Of a stretch of DNA of 64,000 nucleotides, positions 11,713 to 22,679 are shown piece by piece. The notes beneath the pieces were generated by a model. The model ran no database searches. It saw nothing but the letters and a program-made list of their open reading frames with translations, and was not told the origin of the DNA. Source of the stretch: Cristatella mucedo (taxonomy: Eukaryota > Bryozoa > Phylactolaemata > Cristatellidae); contig WPIO01000061.1 in NCBI GenBank assembly GCA_009760855.2, positions 436,001 through 500,000 on the forward strand, in the 5' to 3' direction. A program made the translations under genes and the position numbers. Positions within the stretch are counted from its first letter, which is position 1. Every line of letters begins with the position of its first letter.

Positions 11713-12036
11713 TACGTTTGATATAGGCGGTGCCAACGACGCGGGGGGGGGAACCACAAGGACCCCAGTTGACGCTCTACTGCCTAGCAATGTTACTCAA
11801 AAATAATAAGAATAATTCTTACAATTCTTTAGTATTTCGTGGTGAGAGAACCAATCCCTGTCCAGACGCTTTGCAACTTGCTGCAAGAGAAGCAATCACC
11901 AGAAGCCAAGTGCCTGCAAGGTATCACGCAAGGCCCATGCATACGAATCCGCCCACATATCGTGCTGAGACCAGTATGGAAATTACACAATGAGACACTG
12001 GCGGGGACCGCTCGTTAGTACGTTACCCCTGATTAG

Positions 12037-12516
12037 TTACATGGGCGGAATCATGCGCGGTAAAGCACGCAAAATCTTGAAGGGAAAAAACGGCAAGTTG
12101 ACAGGCTGGGGCACAAGGAAAGCTGAGCGTATAATTTTCTTCTTAAGCTGAGACTTAAATAATTCCAACTCAATGCTGAAGGTGGTGACAGAAGCGATAC
12201 CCAGACTTTCTGAGTGTTCGAACTGAGGGCCACATCGCTTGACAACTAACTCCAGTTTAGTGCGAAAAGAATGACGGGGTAACAGGCGCGATTTTTCAAA
12301 CGTAAATCGGATGTTTATTACCGGCACAGAGGAAAACTTGCAGCTTGGAAAAAACTGAGGATTTTGACATGTTGCACCAGCGAATACAATGCAGTATGCG
12401 TGAAACGGTTGGAAGGAATTTTTGCCACCAGCAAAGTACGCGGCAACAAGACGACAAAACGACGCGTCTCCTCCAGCTGTGACGATGAGTGGTGTGGCGG
12501 TGAGCAGTGAAGACAC
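12037..12516 (-). other. Unassigned open frame, 159 codons
   Basis: Open from ATG at 12516 to the stop at 12037. The composition is Phe/Leu/Ser-rich without recognisable motifs, membrane topology or neighbours that support it. It could be chance or an old repeat. Confidence 0.15.
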
Positions 12517-12954
12517 GCGTCCTACGCTTCGTGGCTTAGTTGTGTCCAGAAATGTGTTCGAGATGAATTACGTCGGCAAAGTGGTGCATGGCCAACAAGT
12601 GACCCATTACCAGCGTGCGGCAATGTGCTTCAGCGGCAGGACTGCGGTCGACTGAACACGCTATGGCAACGGTAGTGCTGACTGACAACCGTGACGCTGG
12701 CACCGGCGAATTTGGCTGCAATAGGTGGCCGTATCGGTGGCAGGTCTTCTACCCAGCATCGGTCAGCTTTCTTTTCGCTTACGTGAACTTGCCTTCTTTG
12801 TTTCTGTCGTTCTTTGCGAACATACCAGTTCGCGCTTCAGTGCATGCTAATAGTTATTAGATATCCTACTAATCGGTTGCCACGAGTGCCTTTGCTTTAG
12901 CATGCTGGCCTCAGAATGATACTTTGTTGCGTTTGAATGCTCGATACTATTCGC

Positions 12955-13075
12955 GTCATTAATCCCTTGAGTATTGATTCTCTTGCATAGAGTTGCAAAG
13001 CGCTTGAATATAGCTTAAGTTCTCTCAGGATGCCATACAAGCGAAATATTATTATTATTATTATTAATATTGTTA
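12955..13075 (+). mobile_element. LINE 3' tail
   Basis: Diverged hairpin at 12995-13045, then (ATT)n. Confidence 0.55.
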
Positions 13076-14014
13076 TTGCCACCTCTCGTGAACAAAGCCA
13101 CGAAAAACTCTTCAGCGTCTTTGTGTTGTCTGCATAATCGGATTATTCGATTGCATTGGGTTCACTTCTCTACTGCAAATGGCGGAAAATCGAATTCGCA
13201 GGCGTACTTTAAAGTTTACGCGACTTGCCTAGCTATCTCTCCGGCACACGGGCAGATGCATCAAGCTTGGACATGTTACGACTGTCGCTCAGGGAAACGG
13301 GGCTGTTTGCTCAGTCTCCAACAGCCTACAGCAACCGTCGTTATTGCGATAACTTTAAAAACTAGACGCGAAGCTAACGCGCGCGTCTCAGAAGCGAGAG
13401 TGGTAAAGAGAGCGGGCTCGGCAGTCGCCTGCGAACGACTCGTCGCCTGAGCTGAGAACTTGACTGGCGCAGCTCGAAGCGCCAAGAGGAACGCGAACGC
13501 AGTGCAAATGGCGGCTTTAGGCGCTTCCGGCGAGGCTCTGAGTCTCCGCTCGCTCCGCTTGCGGCAGACGTCCGCGCTCAGGATGACTAGAAAGTGGAGG
13601 CGCGAAGGTCAAGGGTCAGTAGACGCGTTGACGCGCGCTCTCCGTAGCCGCTTTCTTGCCGCGCTAGTTGATAGCCCTGATATTTCTGACTCTACGTTGC
13701 AGTAGTATTCACGGAACAGTGGCGGCTCGGGGTGCGTAGATTCACCGAGCCGTACCGCTCAATAAAACGCAATACTAAAAAAAATTCCCACTACATCGCG
13801 GAGCTCGGCTTGTTCTTTTAAATGAATTGCCAATACGAGCTGAGTGTTAATGCAAATCTTTGCACAATACGAGCGGTATCGTTCGGTGAATCTACGCACC
13901 TGCACGAGCCTGCCACTGCTGCAGCAGCGGCGGCGGCGGCGGCTTCTGCTGCTAGCCTTCCCCGAAACGTGCACGCGCTGCGAGATGAGTGCATCCGCGC
14001 GAGCGCTTGCTCAC

Positions 14015-14296
14015 CTGGTTAGCTTGAAAGGCTCCTTTTCCAATTCCTCGTCCTTGTTCTTCCGCGACTTGAGCAGCTTCTGCAGACCGCGCTTCTGCTG
14101 CTGCTTGTCGCCGGCCGCGGCGCGTGCGGCCGCCGCCGCCGACGACTCTTGCTCGGCTTTCACCTTCTCCTCGGCGTCCTTCCTCGTCTGCTCGACGGTG
14201 TACCAGTCGTCCCTGACCTTTTTCCAATCGCTTACGTAGCCATACGACATCAGCTTGCTCATTATCGGACGCTCTTTCTGGTCGTACAGTTGCGGC
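14015..14296 (-). CDS. C7orf57: C7orf57-like protein, third recognised exon
   Basis: The acceptor TTTCCGCAG gives a reading that begins P-P-Q-L-Y-D-Q-K-E-R-P and continues I-M-S-K-L-M-S-Y-G-Y-V-S-D-W. This corresponds to the NFSKLISNGYKDEW block of human C7orf57 (from memory). A charged, alanine-rich, coiled-coil-like segment with KQQQKR and KSRKNKDEELEKE follows. The donor ACCAG|GTGAGC is consensus and leaves two bases, so at least one more exon lies at lower coordinates. That continuation was not identified securely; a phase-compatible candidate is at 10498-10912. Confidence 0.78.
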
Positions 14297-14729
14297 CTGC
14301 GGAAACGCACAGCGACTCTATTACATAATTTTGTTCTGCCACCGCTTTTCGCGAGTATGATAGGGCTCTAGAAACGCGCGACGCAACCGTTGAGTGTACC
14401 TTCGCTCTCTCAAAGTTGCTGTGCAAGCTCGATTTACTTCCGGAGCGGAAACGGGCGGTTCCCTCAAGCCTTCACTAACTTATTGACATAAAAAGCATCT
14501 ACATGCTTACAAACTTATTACAAAAAGTATCCTTTATAGCACCTATGCTGCTACTAAAAATACATAGCAGGCCTCTTGCAAATAGGATAAGTAACGTGCA
14601 GTACTCATGTGAGCTTTAGTGACGTTAAAGACTGCACGGCACCATAGTAGAGTATCAACGTAGGAGAGCATTAATGGTAAGTCAGCAATAGTCAGGGCAT
14701 TGACGATTGTCACAACTCTACTAAAGTCA

Positions 14730-15500
14730 AGTCTGCCCACTTTTGGCTACGTGACGCTGCAAAGATTCGGGTTTTCCTTGGCAAGGATGCCACTGCGAAG
14801 CATGAAATGTCGAACGCATCTGTTACATCCTGTCCAGGCTCGGTAATTCACTAGCTGCAGGTCCGCACAATAACAGGTTCACACTCTGTGCAACAATCTG
14901 CCGCTAGGCTTGTGTGTGTTGTGGGGGGGGTTTACATCACTAGTCACCAGCCTGTACTAGTTCCCTGTCAATCAGCATATCGGCTTACAGTTTCTATAGC
15001 CATATTTTAAGCGGCCGCCTCACTCTCTCGTGCCCTGGCACTTGACCTAGCTGAAATACTTAGTCCACACGCTTCTCGTTGCAGCGCCCGTCGTCGTTGT
15101 GTGAGCATGCCGATGTCGTAATTATCGCAAACGCCTCACCTGCGGCCAACGGTTGAGCATTGACGCAACTGCACCGCTTATATAACTCAATTTTTATAGC
15201 TGTGCCTTTGACAAATTTGAAATCCTGTCGAGGCCGTGCCTTCCATTCACTCGCTCCCAAAGCCCGAAACTCGCTACTGACTGGCATCACGACATCATCT
15301 AACTAGGTGAAATTTTTTTATGAAGCTGAAAACTATCTGTTGCACTCAGCTTTCACTCCATCTTTTAAAAATTGTCCATTTTACGTGCTGGTGCATGCTG
15401 AAATATTGAGTGGTGCATCTTATTACACGTTATTCAACTAGCTTTCCTTCCAGATATTTAAAGTGCCTGTAAGGAAATGTACTTCCCTCGTGGTGTTGTA
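14730..15500 (+). mobile_element. Degenerate LINE RT/C-terminal fragment
   Basis: Old copy with many stops. Recognisable stretches correspond to A-K-I-R-A-C-L-D-K-D and to the region after it. A weak hairpin is near 15465-15500. It lies between the recognised C7orf57-like exons 14015-14296 and 16487-16723. Confidence 0.55.
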
Positions 15501-15564
15501 TATATGTGCTCTATTATGTTTGCATTCTGGTTGACACTCTAGTTGCCGAGGGATCTTCACAGGC

Positions 15565-15800
15565 TTGATAATAATAACAGTAATACATTAATATAGCGCC
15601 CTCGGAGAACTCAATCTCTCTCTAGGCACTTTACATTTGCTTAAAGGAAGCACGACCGAATGGTTAGTGGTAACATGCTTAATGAAAACAAGCATAGCAT
15701 GGTCAGGGGTGACATGCACAGGGTCGGCATGCAAATATGTTTAGTGGTAGCATGCACAGTGTTAGCACGAGTAAGCACGTAAAGGACGAATCATACAGAT
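15565..15800 (-). mobile_element. LINE 3' tail fragment
   Basis: The (TAA)n tail and hairpin at 15590-15645 are followed by 3' UTR sequence rich in CATGC words, as in the other copies. Confidence 0.75.
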
Positions 15801-15879
15801 CTTCTAAATGCAGACATCCGAGTAAACAGCCAGCTCAATGCAAAATAATTCTCAGGGTCAATAAATATTGCATGGTTCA

Positions 15880-16440
15880 GGTCTGGTATCTTGCTGGCTT
15901 GGTACAGAACTACGAGTAAATTAGGTCCACTGACTTGGAACCCCACAGATCAGCAGTTCCAGATAATCGCCTCTAGATCGTGGCTCTTTCACCTACAGGA
16001 CTGTAGTGCTCTAGAATTGCATGCAAACTGTTTTCCGTTTGGGTCCACTCCTTTTCTAGATGTTTACTTTACCTCTTGCACAGGTAACCACAAGGCACGA
16101 TCTAGGCTTGTATTTGTCTGAAAATAATATACAGTTGTACCTGTGCTTCGACCTTTTGCACCGTCTTCTCGCACTTTGGATTTCCCCAAAATCCTTCGAA
16201 TCTTGCATTGCCTACGTTCGAGCCTTGATAGAAGCTGATATTCTCAAAATGAAGACGATAAAAGTAACATTATAGTCATGAGAAAATCTCAGAAACCGAA
16301 AGTTACATCTTCCAACGATCTGGATCAACACATCCGCCGTGGTCGTACACGGAATCTGGGCGTCATGTTCTAGGATGACCATTTATCGCTAGAGATTACA
16401 GCATCTCGACTGCCAAGTCTATCTAGGGTCAGCTATGTAA
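15880..16440 (+). mobile_element. Degenerate LINE RT fragment
   Basis: Scattered RT matches are visible (I-Q-L-Y-L-C-F-D near 16125, motif C neighbourhood), with stops and shifts throughout. Confidence 0.5.
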
Positions 16441-16486
16441 GGTTGCACATAACTCGGACGTGCAGAGAAGCCGCTAGTCTACTTAC

Positions 16487-16723
16487 GGTACGGAGTATTT
16501 CGAGCGGAGCGCCTCTTCCTGCAGCCTTTTGGCTCGTTCGTAGTGGTCGACGCGAATGAGCGTCGCCTGTGCAGCGTCGCTCGCCGACTTGGCTTTCACC
16601 ACAGCCGCCGCCGCCTCACCTCTAGCAGCTCCTCTGTTGAGGTGAGCAGGCGGCACGCCGTCCGGCCAAATCGGCTTGAACTCGTCGTGCACCATGTACT
16701 CGGGCAGGCGGAACACCCAGGAT
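16487..16723 (-). CDS. C7orf57: C7orf57-like protein, middle exon
   Basis: The exon encodes R-L-P-E-Y-M-V-H-D-E-F-K-P near its start, which matches the MPDYMVHEEFNP block of the human protein from memory. An alanine- and lysine-rich, probably helical stretch ending in L-R-S-K-Y-S-V-P follows. The donor is a consensus CC|GTAAGT. The acceptor TAG at 16724 is preceded within 30 bases by a pure CAG repeat (CTG on the plus strand, 16754-16810). The exon is 237 bases, starts with one base completing a codon and ends with two, in agreement with both neighbours. Confidence 0.8.
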
Positions 16724-16751
16724 CTACCGAGGGTAGACAGCGGACGCACTG

Positions 16752-16753
<2 letters not shown>

Positions 16754-16810
<57 letters not shown>
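16754..16810 (-). repeat. Pure CAG/CTG triplet repeat, about 19 units
   Basis: CTG on the plus strand is CAG on the minus strand, which is the sense strand of the C7orf57-like gene. It ends about 30 bases upstream of the inferred acceptor at 16724. Confidence 0.95.
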
Positions 16811-16815
<5 letters not shown>

Positions 16816-17012
16816 TCCTATGTTCGCCCAGTGCTGGGCTGCCTACGCCGCCGAGGCATTTACAGGTTCGCGCTTCGCTCTCAGCTTTGCACGTCGTGGC
16901 TCGACGGTCTTCCAGAGACATCGGGAATTGAGTGCCAGTGAGAGAAGAGAGGCCAGTGTCCGGCGCCGCCGCCCCAGCCGCTCAGAGCGAATGCGCGCTT
17001 CGCTAGGCTAAC

Positions 17013-17313
17013 CCGTCGTTCGCTTTCGCTGCTGCGTCCTCCACTGCATTGTCCTCCAGGTAGAACCAGTTGTTGCGCTGATATGGCTGCGCGTCAGTTT
17101 TTTTCGGCGTAAACTCCTTCATGTGCAGGAGCCCGGGTCGACCTCCCATCTTGGCCAGGCGAACGTATTTGGTGTCCGTGTCGCGAAAGACCGTTCTCGG
17201 CGGCGCCTCCTCCGGAATCTGGCTGACATCGCTGAGTCCAGGTATCTGAGAAGGCGGTGGAGCCAGAACCTGTTCCATGGCGATGCGCCGCTTTGGCGCA
17301 TGGTAAAACCAAC
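17013..17313 (-). CDS. C7orf57: C7orf57-like protein, N-terminal conserved exon
   Basis: This internal exon encodes the most conserved part of a C7orf57-type protein. The translation has W-F-Y-H-A-P-K-R, then P-P-P-S-Q-I-P-G-L-S-D, then D-T-K-Y-V-R-L-A-K-M-G-G-R-P-G-L-L. From memory, human C7orf57 has the matching blocks WYYHVPVKR, PPASQIPGLSN and SEYVKLAKQGGRPDLL in the same order. The acceptor is CAG before 17313. The block WFYHAP lies upstream of the only in-frame ATG (17278), so the exon starts at the acceptor and an earlier exon carries the start codon. The donor GG|GTTAGC at 17012 is inferred because it leaves two bases, which matches the next exon. The family has no known biochemical activity; expression in ciliated cells is the usual association. 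JMJD4 starts about 500 bases away on the other strand. Confidence 0.8.
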
Positions 17314-17809
17314 CTGAGACGAAAAGAACTCGGCTTTGTCGGGAGAGGCTTCGCTACTCGACGCGATTCTAGCAGCCAGTGCACTCGCTACCAGTCGCAT
17401 TATCGACGGCTCATTAGAGTAAGCTTCAGCATGAGATATGTTATTCAGGACTCCATACCGATCTCCGAAAGCTTCTGGTGCACAGCCATGGCTCTCGCGG
17501 ATGAATGCTAGGTCGATTAGCGGAACAGAAGCAGCCGGTGTTTATACGTAGCGTAGCAACCCTGGGTGCCATTGAGGATGAGTTGCGACTCAGTAAATGG
17601 CTTCGACGGCTACATTAGAAGTAAAAGTTCAAATTTGTATACCGCTTTATTTCAACTAGTGCTAATTTTACGCTTTATCAAGCTTCTTTCGACAATTTCA
17701 TCGAATGGTGTTACCACTTCCCACGACGCTCCGATCTTGCACTTCCGCCTTTCGATTTTGCCACCCCCACCGGCGCATGCGGCCGAAGAGCTGACCCCGA
17801 GGACCGGCC
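17314..17809. promoter_or_regulatory. Putative shared promoter between C7orf57-like gene and JMJD4
   Basis: The first recognised C7orf57-like exon (minus) and the JMJD4 start codon (plus) face away from each other across about 500 bases. This interval must hold the 5' exon or exons of the former and the 5' UTR of the latter. No TATA box was seen near the JMJD4 start. An X-box-like RFX site is at 17548-17560. The assignment rests on gene layout. Confidence 0.5.
17548..17560 (+). promoter_or_regulatory. X-box-like RFX site
   Basis: GTAGCG-T-AGCAAC fits the RFX X-box pattern GTNRCC-N(0-3)-RGYAAC with one mismatch in the first half and a perfect second half. RFX factors drive ciliary genes, and the adjacent C7orf57-like gene belongs to a cilium-associated family. 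The match is short, so chance is possible. Confidence 0.4.
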
Positions 17810-18002
17810 ATGCAGGAATACTCGCCGATTACCGTGGAGAGAGTTGATGCCACCATCACGTACTCTGAGTTTTGCCGCAGGTTTATGAAGCCTAATTTAC
17901 CTTGCCTTTTTTCATCCGACTTCACCAAGCATTGGCGTAGCAGGAGAGAATGGGTCAGGGACTCAGGCAAGCCAAATCTTGACTACTTCAATGACAAATT
18001 CG
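17810..18002 (+). CDS. JMJD4: JMJD4 exon 1 (start codon)
   Basis: This is the first coding exon of a JmjC-domain 2-oxoglutarate/Fe(II) dioxygenase. JMJD4 hydroxylates a lysine in the NIKS motif of the release factor eRF1 and supports translation termination. The start MQEYSPITVE was chosen because the following residues align with the vertebrate N-terminus: Y-S-E-F-C-R-R-F-M-K-P-N-L-P-C-L-F-S-S-D-F against human Y-A-D-F-V-R-G-F-L-L-P-N-L-P-C-V-F-S-S-A-F (from memory). The donor G|GTACGC leaves one base, which completes Gly with the next exon to give the conserved F-G-D-A-V-V-P-V. The seven exons sum to 1488 bases (495 residues plus stop), a little longer than the human protein because the last exon is long. 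Confidence 0.95.
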
Positions 18003-18107
18003 GTACGCTGACCGATGTGTTTGTGTGTGTGCGTGTGTGTCATCCGGACGGACGTGAATCTTTACCAGTTTCTGGAGTAAATTATTGTCTTATAACTGAC
18101 TCGTGCC

Positions 18108-18160
18108 TACCATTAACCCTAGTAGATTACTAGGCTACTAACCCTACTAGATTACTAGGT
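18108..18160 (+). repeat. Tandem repeat of about 22 bases, two copies
   Basis: AACCCTAGTAGATTACTAGG and AACCCTACTAGATTACTAGG occur in direct succession in JMJD4 intron 1. Confidence 0.8.
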
Positions 18161-18434
18161 ATATTACCGTTTTAACTGGCTCATCATATTGGTTAACAGT
18201 TAGTTCTCGACAAATGTAATGCAGCGAAGCTTGTGCGGCAGTTGACCGCCAAAGTAGCCGCTAGAGCTCGTCGCTGTAGCTGTCATAGTTTCTGCTACGC
18301 TTCGCGGTTCGAGCGTTGTTTCCAACCGAGTGGCGTGGGTAGTGCCAGAAAACTTGGGCCGCGCCGGTTGACCTGCCCGTTCGCCTGCTAGTCGCGACTC
18401 TTGGCTGCCCTCGCTTTCGTTGCGCTTAATTTTG

Positions 18435-18835
18435 ATAATAATAATAATAATGCACTTGATAAAGCGCCCTCAGAGAACTCAATCTCTTCCTGGGCGCTGT
18501 ACACTTGCTGCAAAGGGAAACGCGATTGAATCGTGAGTAATATCATGCTTGATAAACAACATGAACAACGTGGTTAGGGGTGACATGCACAGGTTCAGCA
18601 CGCATAAGCACATAAAGGATGAATCACAGGAACCCACTAAATGCTGTCCTAAATAGGTGTGTTTTAGGTTCTTTTTTAAATGTAGTTAAGTCAGGGGATG
18701 TTCTGACGCAAGTTGGGACGCAAGTCGGGAGTTCCAGGCTTTGGGAGAATACGAACTAAATGCACGGTCTCCAAAGGATGTGAGGTTCGTACGAGGTAGT
18801 GGTAAAGTGTTGGAAGATTCACTCTACACTAAACT
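18435..18835 (-). mobile_element. LINE 3' fragment in JMJD4 intron 1
   Basis: (AAT)n tail, hairpin (18465-18500), 3' UTR and the end of ORF2 (F-G-D-R-A-F-S-S-Y-like) on the minus strand. Confidence 0.75.
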
Positions 18836-19026
18836 CTCTAGTTTGGGAGGTATCAATCAATAGATACCTCGTCGCTCGTCACGTCTTTCTAAATAAAAGT
18901 GTTCGTTCTTTTCAGCTAGTAGCTTCTGATTTGGTCGGCATCGCTCAAGATACACCAGTGCACGCCAGGCATTGCAGCGCTCGAATGTGGGCACCGACAG
19001 GTGGCTGCTGCTGCCCTTTCTTGCAG

Positions 19027-19186
19027 GCGATGCCGTCGTGCCGGTCGTGGACTGCTGTGCTGGGCCTGGTGGCAGCTACTGCAGCAGCAGCGAGATGAAG
19101 CTGTCCGATTACATCGAGTACTTGCGCTCGGCAGCCTGCGCTGCTGATAGCCCTCGGCTCTACCTCAAAGACTGGCACTTTGTCAG
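19027..19186 (+). CDS. JMJD4: JMJD4 exon 2
   Basis: The acceptor TTCTTGCAG leads into D-A-V-V-P-V-V-D-C, then M-K-L-S-D-Y-I-E-Y and L-Y-L-K-D-W-H-F-V-R, matching human DVVVPVANC, MTLRDYITY and LYLKDWHLCR. The exon ends AG|GTGATT in the middle of an Arg codon that exon 3 completes. A short Gly/Ser/Cys insertion after V-D-C is not in the human protein. Confidence 0.94.
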
Positions 19187-19600
19187 GTGATTAGCGCGAC
19201 AAGTTAGGTCAAGGCCGGCCAAGGGATCAGCAGGGCTTTGCTTCAGTCTTATTGTATATTGCTTTTGAATGTTTAACCCTTGAATCCATATGTCCTTCTT
19301 GCTTGACCCATGACCAACATGGCCTCGGGGCTACTCGATTAAGTTGATGGGCGGCAAGGCCGTTGGTGTCCGAATGTGTCGGTTGGTGGTTTTGGCCTCA
19401 ACAACCCTCCCTCAAGGGGGCCAAAATACGTCTTATAATGGGCTGTCCAGTTTTCCCGATAAGTCGAGCCAGCTGTGATTTGATAAACGCTATATATTTT
19501 GGGCTTTTTTGCAAGCAATCTCTAGGCGTGTCTTGTGTCTGAGCACCTCTCTCTGCATCGAATTCACCCGGTGCTGGTACGGCCTCTTGTGCATTTGCAG

Positions 19601-19726
19601 AGCGTTTCCCGGGTACGAGGCCTACGAGCTGCCGCCGTACTTCATTGACGATTGGCTGAATGAATACTTTGGCGTTCTTGGCCACGATGACTACAAGTTT
19701 GTATACATGGGTCCTAGAGGCTCGTG
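19601..19726 (+). CDS. JMJD4: JMJD4 exon 3
   Basis: The exon encodes A-F-P-G-Y-E-A-Y-E-L-P-P-Y-F-I-D-D-W-L-N-E-Y and D-D-Y-K-F-V-Y-M-G-P-R-G-S-W, which aligns with human DFPVEDVFTLPVYFSSDWLNEF and DDYRFVYAGPAGSW. The acceptor is TTTGCAG and the donor TG|GTACGT; the split Trp codon is completed by exon 4. The segment leads into the JmjC catalytic strand. Confidence 0.95.
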
Positions 19727-20149
19727 GTACGTCAGCACTGAGCAGTCTGCAGTCGTGGGCTCTCGTCTGCACTGCCTCGGCTGCTCTGCTCATCTCATGT
19801 TGTGGCTGTGAACGGAGGCTTGTGTGCACTTATTGTTGTAGTTAGCTACTTCCGTTGTCCTTCTCCTGCGCTCCGTCTTTGTCATCCCTAACGTGCACCA
19901 TCTGTGAGACTTGTGCTCTTTAGCTGAAGAGGCTCGAGCTTCAGCTCTCGTCTCTTCCCTTGGGACGTGCGCACGTGGCTTGCCAGATGAGGCGTCGTGG
20001 TAGCAGCTCAGCTGATAATGATGATGGTCCAGATCTGAGGCGTCTGCATTTCTTGGCGGCGTGCTCCGTGACAAAACGGTGGTGGTTCTGGTATGATGGA
20101 GAAATTGAGGCCATCGGAGCCCATGGCACGAGTGGATCCCTCAGAATGC

Positions 20150-20310
20150 GTCTTAGCCGGAGGGATAAGGTGCTTGCGCTTCACGACCCAGGAAATTCTG
20201 GTTCGAGTCGTGTGGCAGGCAATCCTTTGCTGTCCAGAGTGTTGACCAGGGCGAGAGCCACTGGGGAGGCTCTTCAGCTGCTTCGTCTAAATGAAGCCAT
20301 AGAATCGGCC
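20150..20310 (+). mobile_element. Diverged tRNA-derived SINE, probably family B
   Basis: A head-like AAGGTGCTTGCG, box B-like GGTTCGAGTC and a tail-like GGCTCTTCAGCTGC occur in the family B order. Confidence 0.45.
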
Positions 20311-21769
20311 GATCAACCTTCTCCTTTTTGCCTTAATTAACCTACAAGCATAGTGCCACTGATCTCTTTAAATCGACCGTTGATTGATTGGCCCGAGGCC
20401 CATGGATATTTGATGACTGAATCTATTACCAGCCATGTTGCTACTCACCAGTCGACGGATCAGTCCCTGGCTTTCCCTCGCTGGCCCTTTAGTGGGAGTG
20501 AATAGTAGTGGTGCATGGAGCCTTCGGAATTAAGCAGCAATACTATGGGAAGACACACATTTTTTTGAAAACATTTAAACGAGTTTTGTTTTATTCTTAG
20601 TTATTACAGCCAAGACCATAATTACATGTCCGTTTTTCTATCTATGCAAGTGGGCACGATTGCAATTTGCATGTTAAAAGCAGGCATGCTTGCAATTTGC
20701 GCATTGGCATTTAGCAGCTTGGCTGTAATAACCTACTTTGCTGACTTGTTGTGTAGAAGCAGTGATGCCAGGAAAGGACTGTGTGTGCCGGAGGAAATTT
20801 CTGTATAAATTCAATGCATTAAAATGCATGAGTGGTGATTTCATTATTGAAACCTCGACTGCTTGCGTTCAGTGCTACACAACTCCAGATGGAAACTGGT
20901 GCAGCTCCCAGCAACGGCAAAACTATCCAAGTTCCTCTCACTTGCACATAAAGTGCAGGCCAATAAGGAAGGTGCAGTTTCTGCAATCTGTTGGAGGAGG
21001 AGGCTACAATTATAGCTACACATTGCTGGTTCATAGACGCCAGAGAAGTGTTTCGAGTGTCTTCTAAGAGCTGATGCAAAGATTATTTGCCGATTAAAAA
21101 AATCGAAAGATATATCTTGTTCTTAAGTCTCATTATTTGCATGGATAGTTTCGTTTTCTTCAACTAAGCCTCGATTAATATTTTTTACAAATACTTCAAT
21201 ATTGCCCTCCAAGACGATTCAGATATAGGAATATTGTGCGTACAGCTGTTTGAATTGAAATATAGACTTGATCTTGGAAAAGTTGAAGGTTTTTTCATAC
21301 ACAAAAAGTCTGGTGTGGGATGGCAAAGGTGCCCACATTGCTGTCAGCCATTACAGGCTATTAGTGATCGTACTATTTGCTACGATCTCGTGCATGCCTT
21401 ATTATCATTTTACTGCTGCCGTTCAAATGTATTCTAGGATACCATTGCTTTTGTCAGAATTTCTTGAATTGGCTATCTCCTGCAAGACGCTCAGACGAAG
21501 CAAGGAAGCTTAAGGGGCGCATCTTCGGTATTTTTCCGGATTATCTCTAGCCGCCCCTCAATTCGTCAGGCCTACTATAACCCTGGCGGCTGCTCTTTAA
21601 AGTGTGCTTATAGTTCAATGAGTAGTAAACCCCTAATAATATGGGACATGCTTCTTGACGTTGTCCTAGACCTGTTATCTGTGACCAACGCCCGTTTGAA
21701 GTTGACTAACTGCCTGACTCTAGCCACCTCAAGAGGTTAATTTTTGTTTTACTTGCTGAGGTTGATGAA

Positions 21770-22045
21770 ATTCACTTTGCAGCAAATGTAAAGCGCCTAG
21801 AAAGAGATTGAGTTTCTGAGGGCGCTTTATCAAGTACATTATTATTATTATTAAATCTGGTTTGTGAACTAGCCAGTCACTCATAGCTTGCTCTTTTTTC
21901 AATCTAATGTCCACTCAAAGCAATTTTTTGCCTGTTGACATTGTGCATGTTACCACTAACCGTTTGATCGTACTTCCTTTAATGCACATGTGCCCAAAAA
22001 GAGATTATGTTCTCTGTGGATGCCATACCAATGTATTATTGCTAC
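21770..22045 (+). mobile_element. Two LINE 3' tails in series
   Basis: A complete hairpin and (ATT)n tail at 21780-21855 is followed by a second, diverged 3' UTR and tail at 21930-22045. Confidence 0.65.
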
Positions 22046-22069
22046 CTCACATTTCTTTGACTGAGTTCG

Positions 22070-22625
22070 TTCTATCCCAGTCAAGCAACACATCGACTTC
22101 AAGGTCTTGTCACTCACTTTTAGGTCCCCTCAGTATTTTGCTCCAGCCTACCTATCAGATCTACTGCCCCACCAGGCGGGGCAGCATACCACCGTTTTTC
22201 GGAATCTAATTGTTTACGAATACATCAAATATATGCAAACCTCAAATCTTTCGGAGACCGTGCATTTAGTTGGTATGCTCCCAAAGCCTGGAAGTTACTC
22301 CTGACTTGCATCACGAATCCCCTGACTTGACCAAATTTAAAAAGAAATTTAAATGCACCTATTTCTCACAGCATTTAGTGGATCCCTGTGATTCGACCTG
22401 TAGGTGCTTATGCATGCTGACATTGTGCATGCAGCCATTAACCATACGTGCATGCTGATCCTGTGCATGTCACCCCTAACCATATTATTCTTGTTGTTTA
22501 TTGAGCATGCTACCGCTAACCATTCGATCGTGTTTCCTTTGCAGCAAATGGAAAGTGCCTAGTAAGAGATTGAGTTCTCTGAAGGAGCTTTATCAAGTTT
22601 ATTATCATTACAATAAGTTGTATAT
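22070..22625 (+). mobile_element. LINE 3' fragment
   Basis: The C-terminal ORF2 region (V-K-Q-H-I-D-F-K-V-L-S-L-T-F-like), the 3' UTR repeats of GTGCATG and the terminal hairpin can be followed to 22600. Confidence 0.75.
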
Positions 22626-22679
22626 GATGGCCGTTTTTTATCGTGAAGCAAGTCGTTATATCTCTACCAGATATTAAGA

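Larger units (their letters stand above)
10913..14014. other. Gene-poor stretch below the C7orf57-like exons
   Basis: Apart from the SINE at 11.57 kb, the LINE tail at 12.96 kb and the unassigned frame at 12.0-12.5 kb, nothing is recognised. Missing exons of the C7orf57-like gene are expected here or further left. Confidence 0.35.

Noticed and set aside
12037-12516. 159-codon minus-strand frame as a gene
   Set aside because: No motifs, no splice or polyadenylation support and an unusual composition; kept only as an unassigned frame.
16724-16921. Poly-Ser protein from the CAG repeat
   Set aside because: The frame ends in a TAG that forms the intron acceptor, and the repeat is better explained as intronic.
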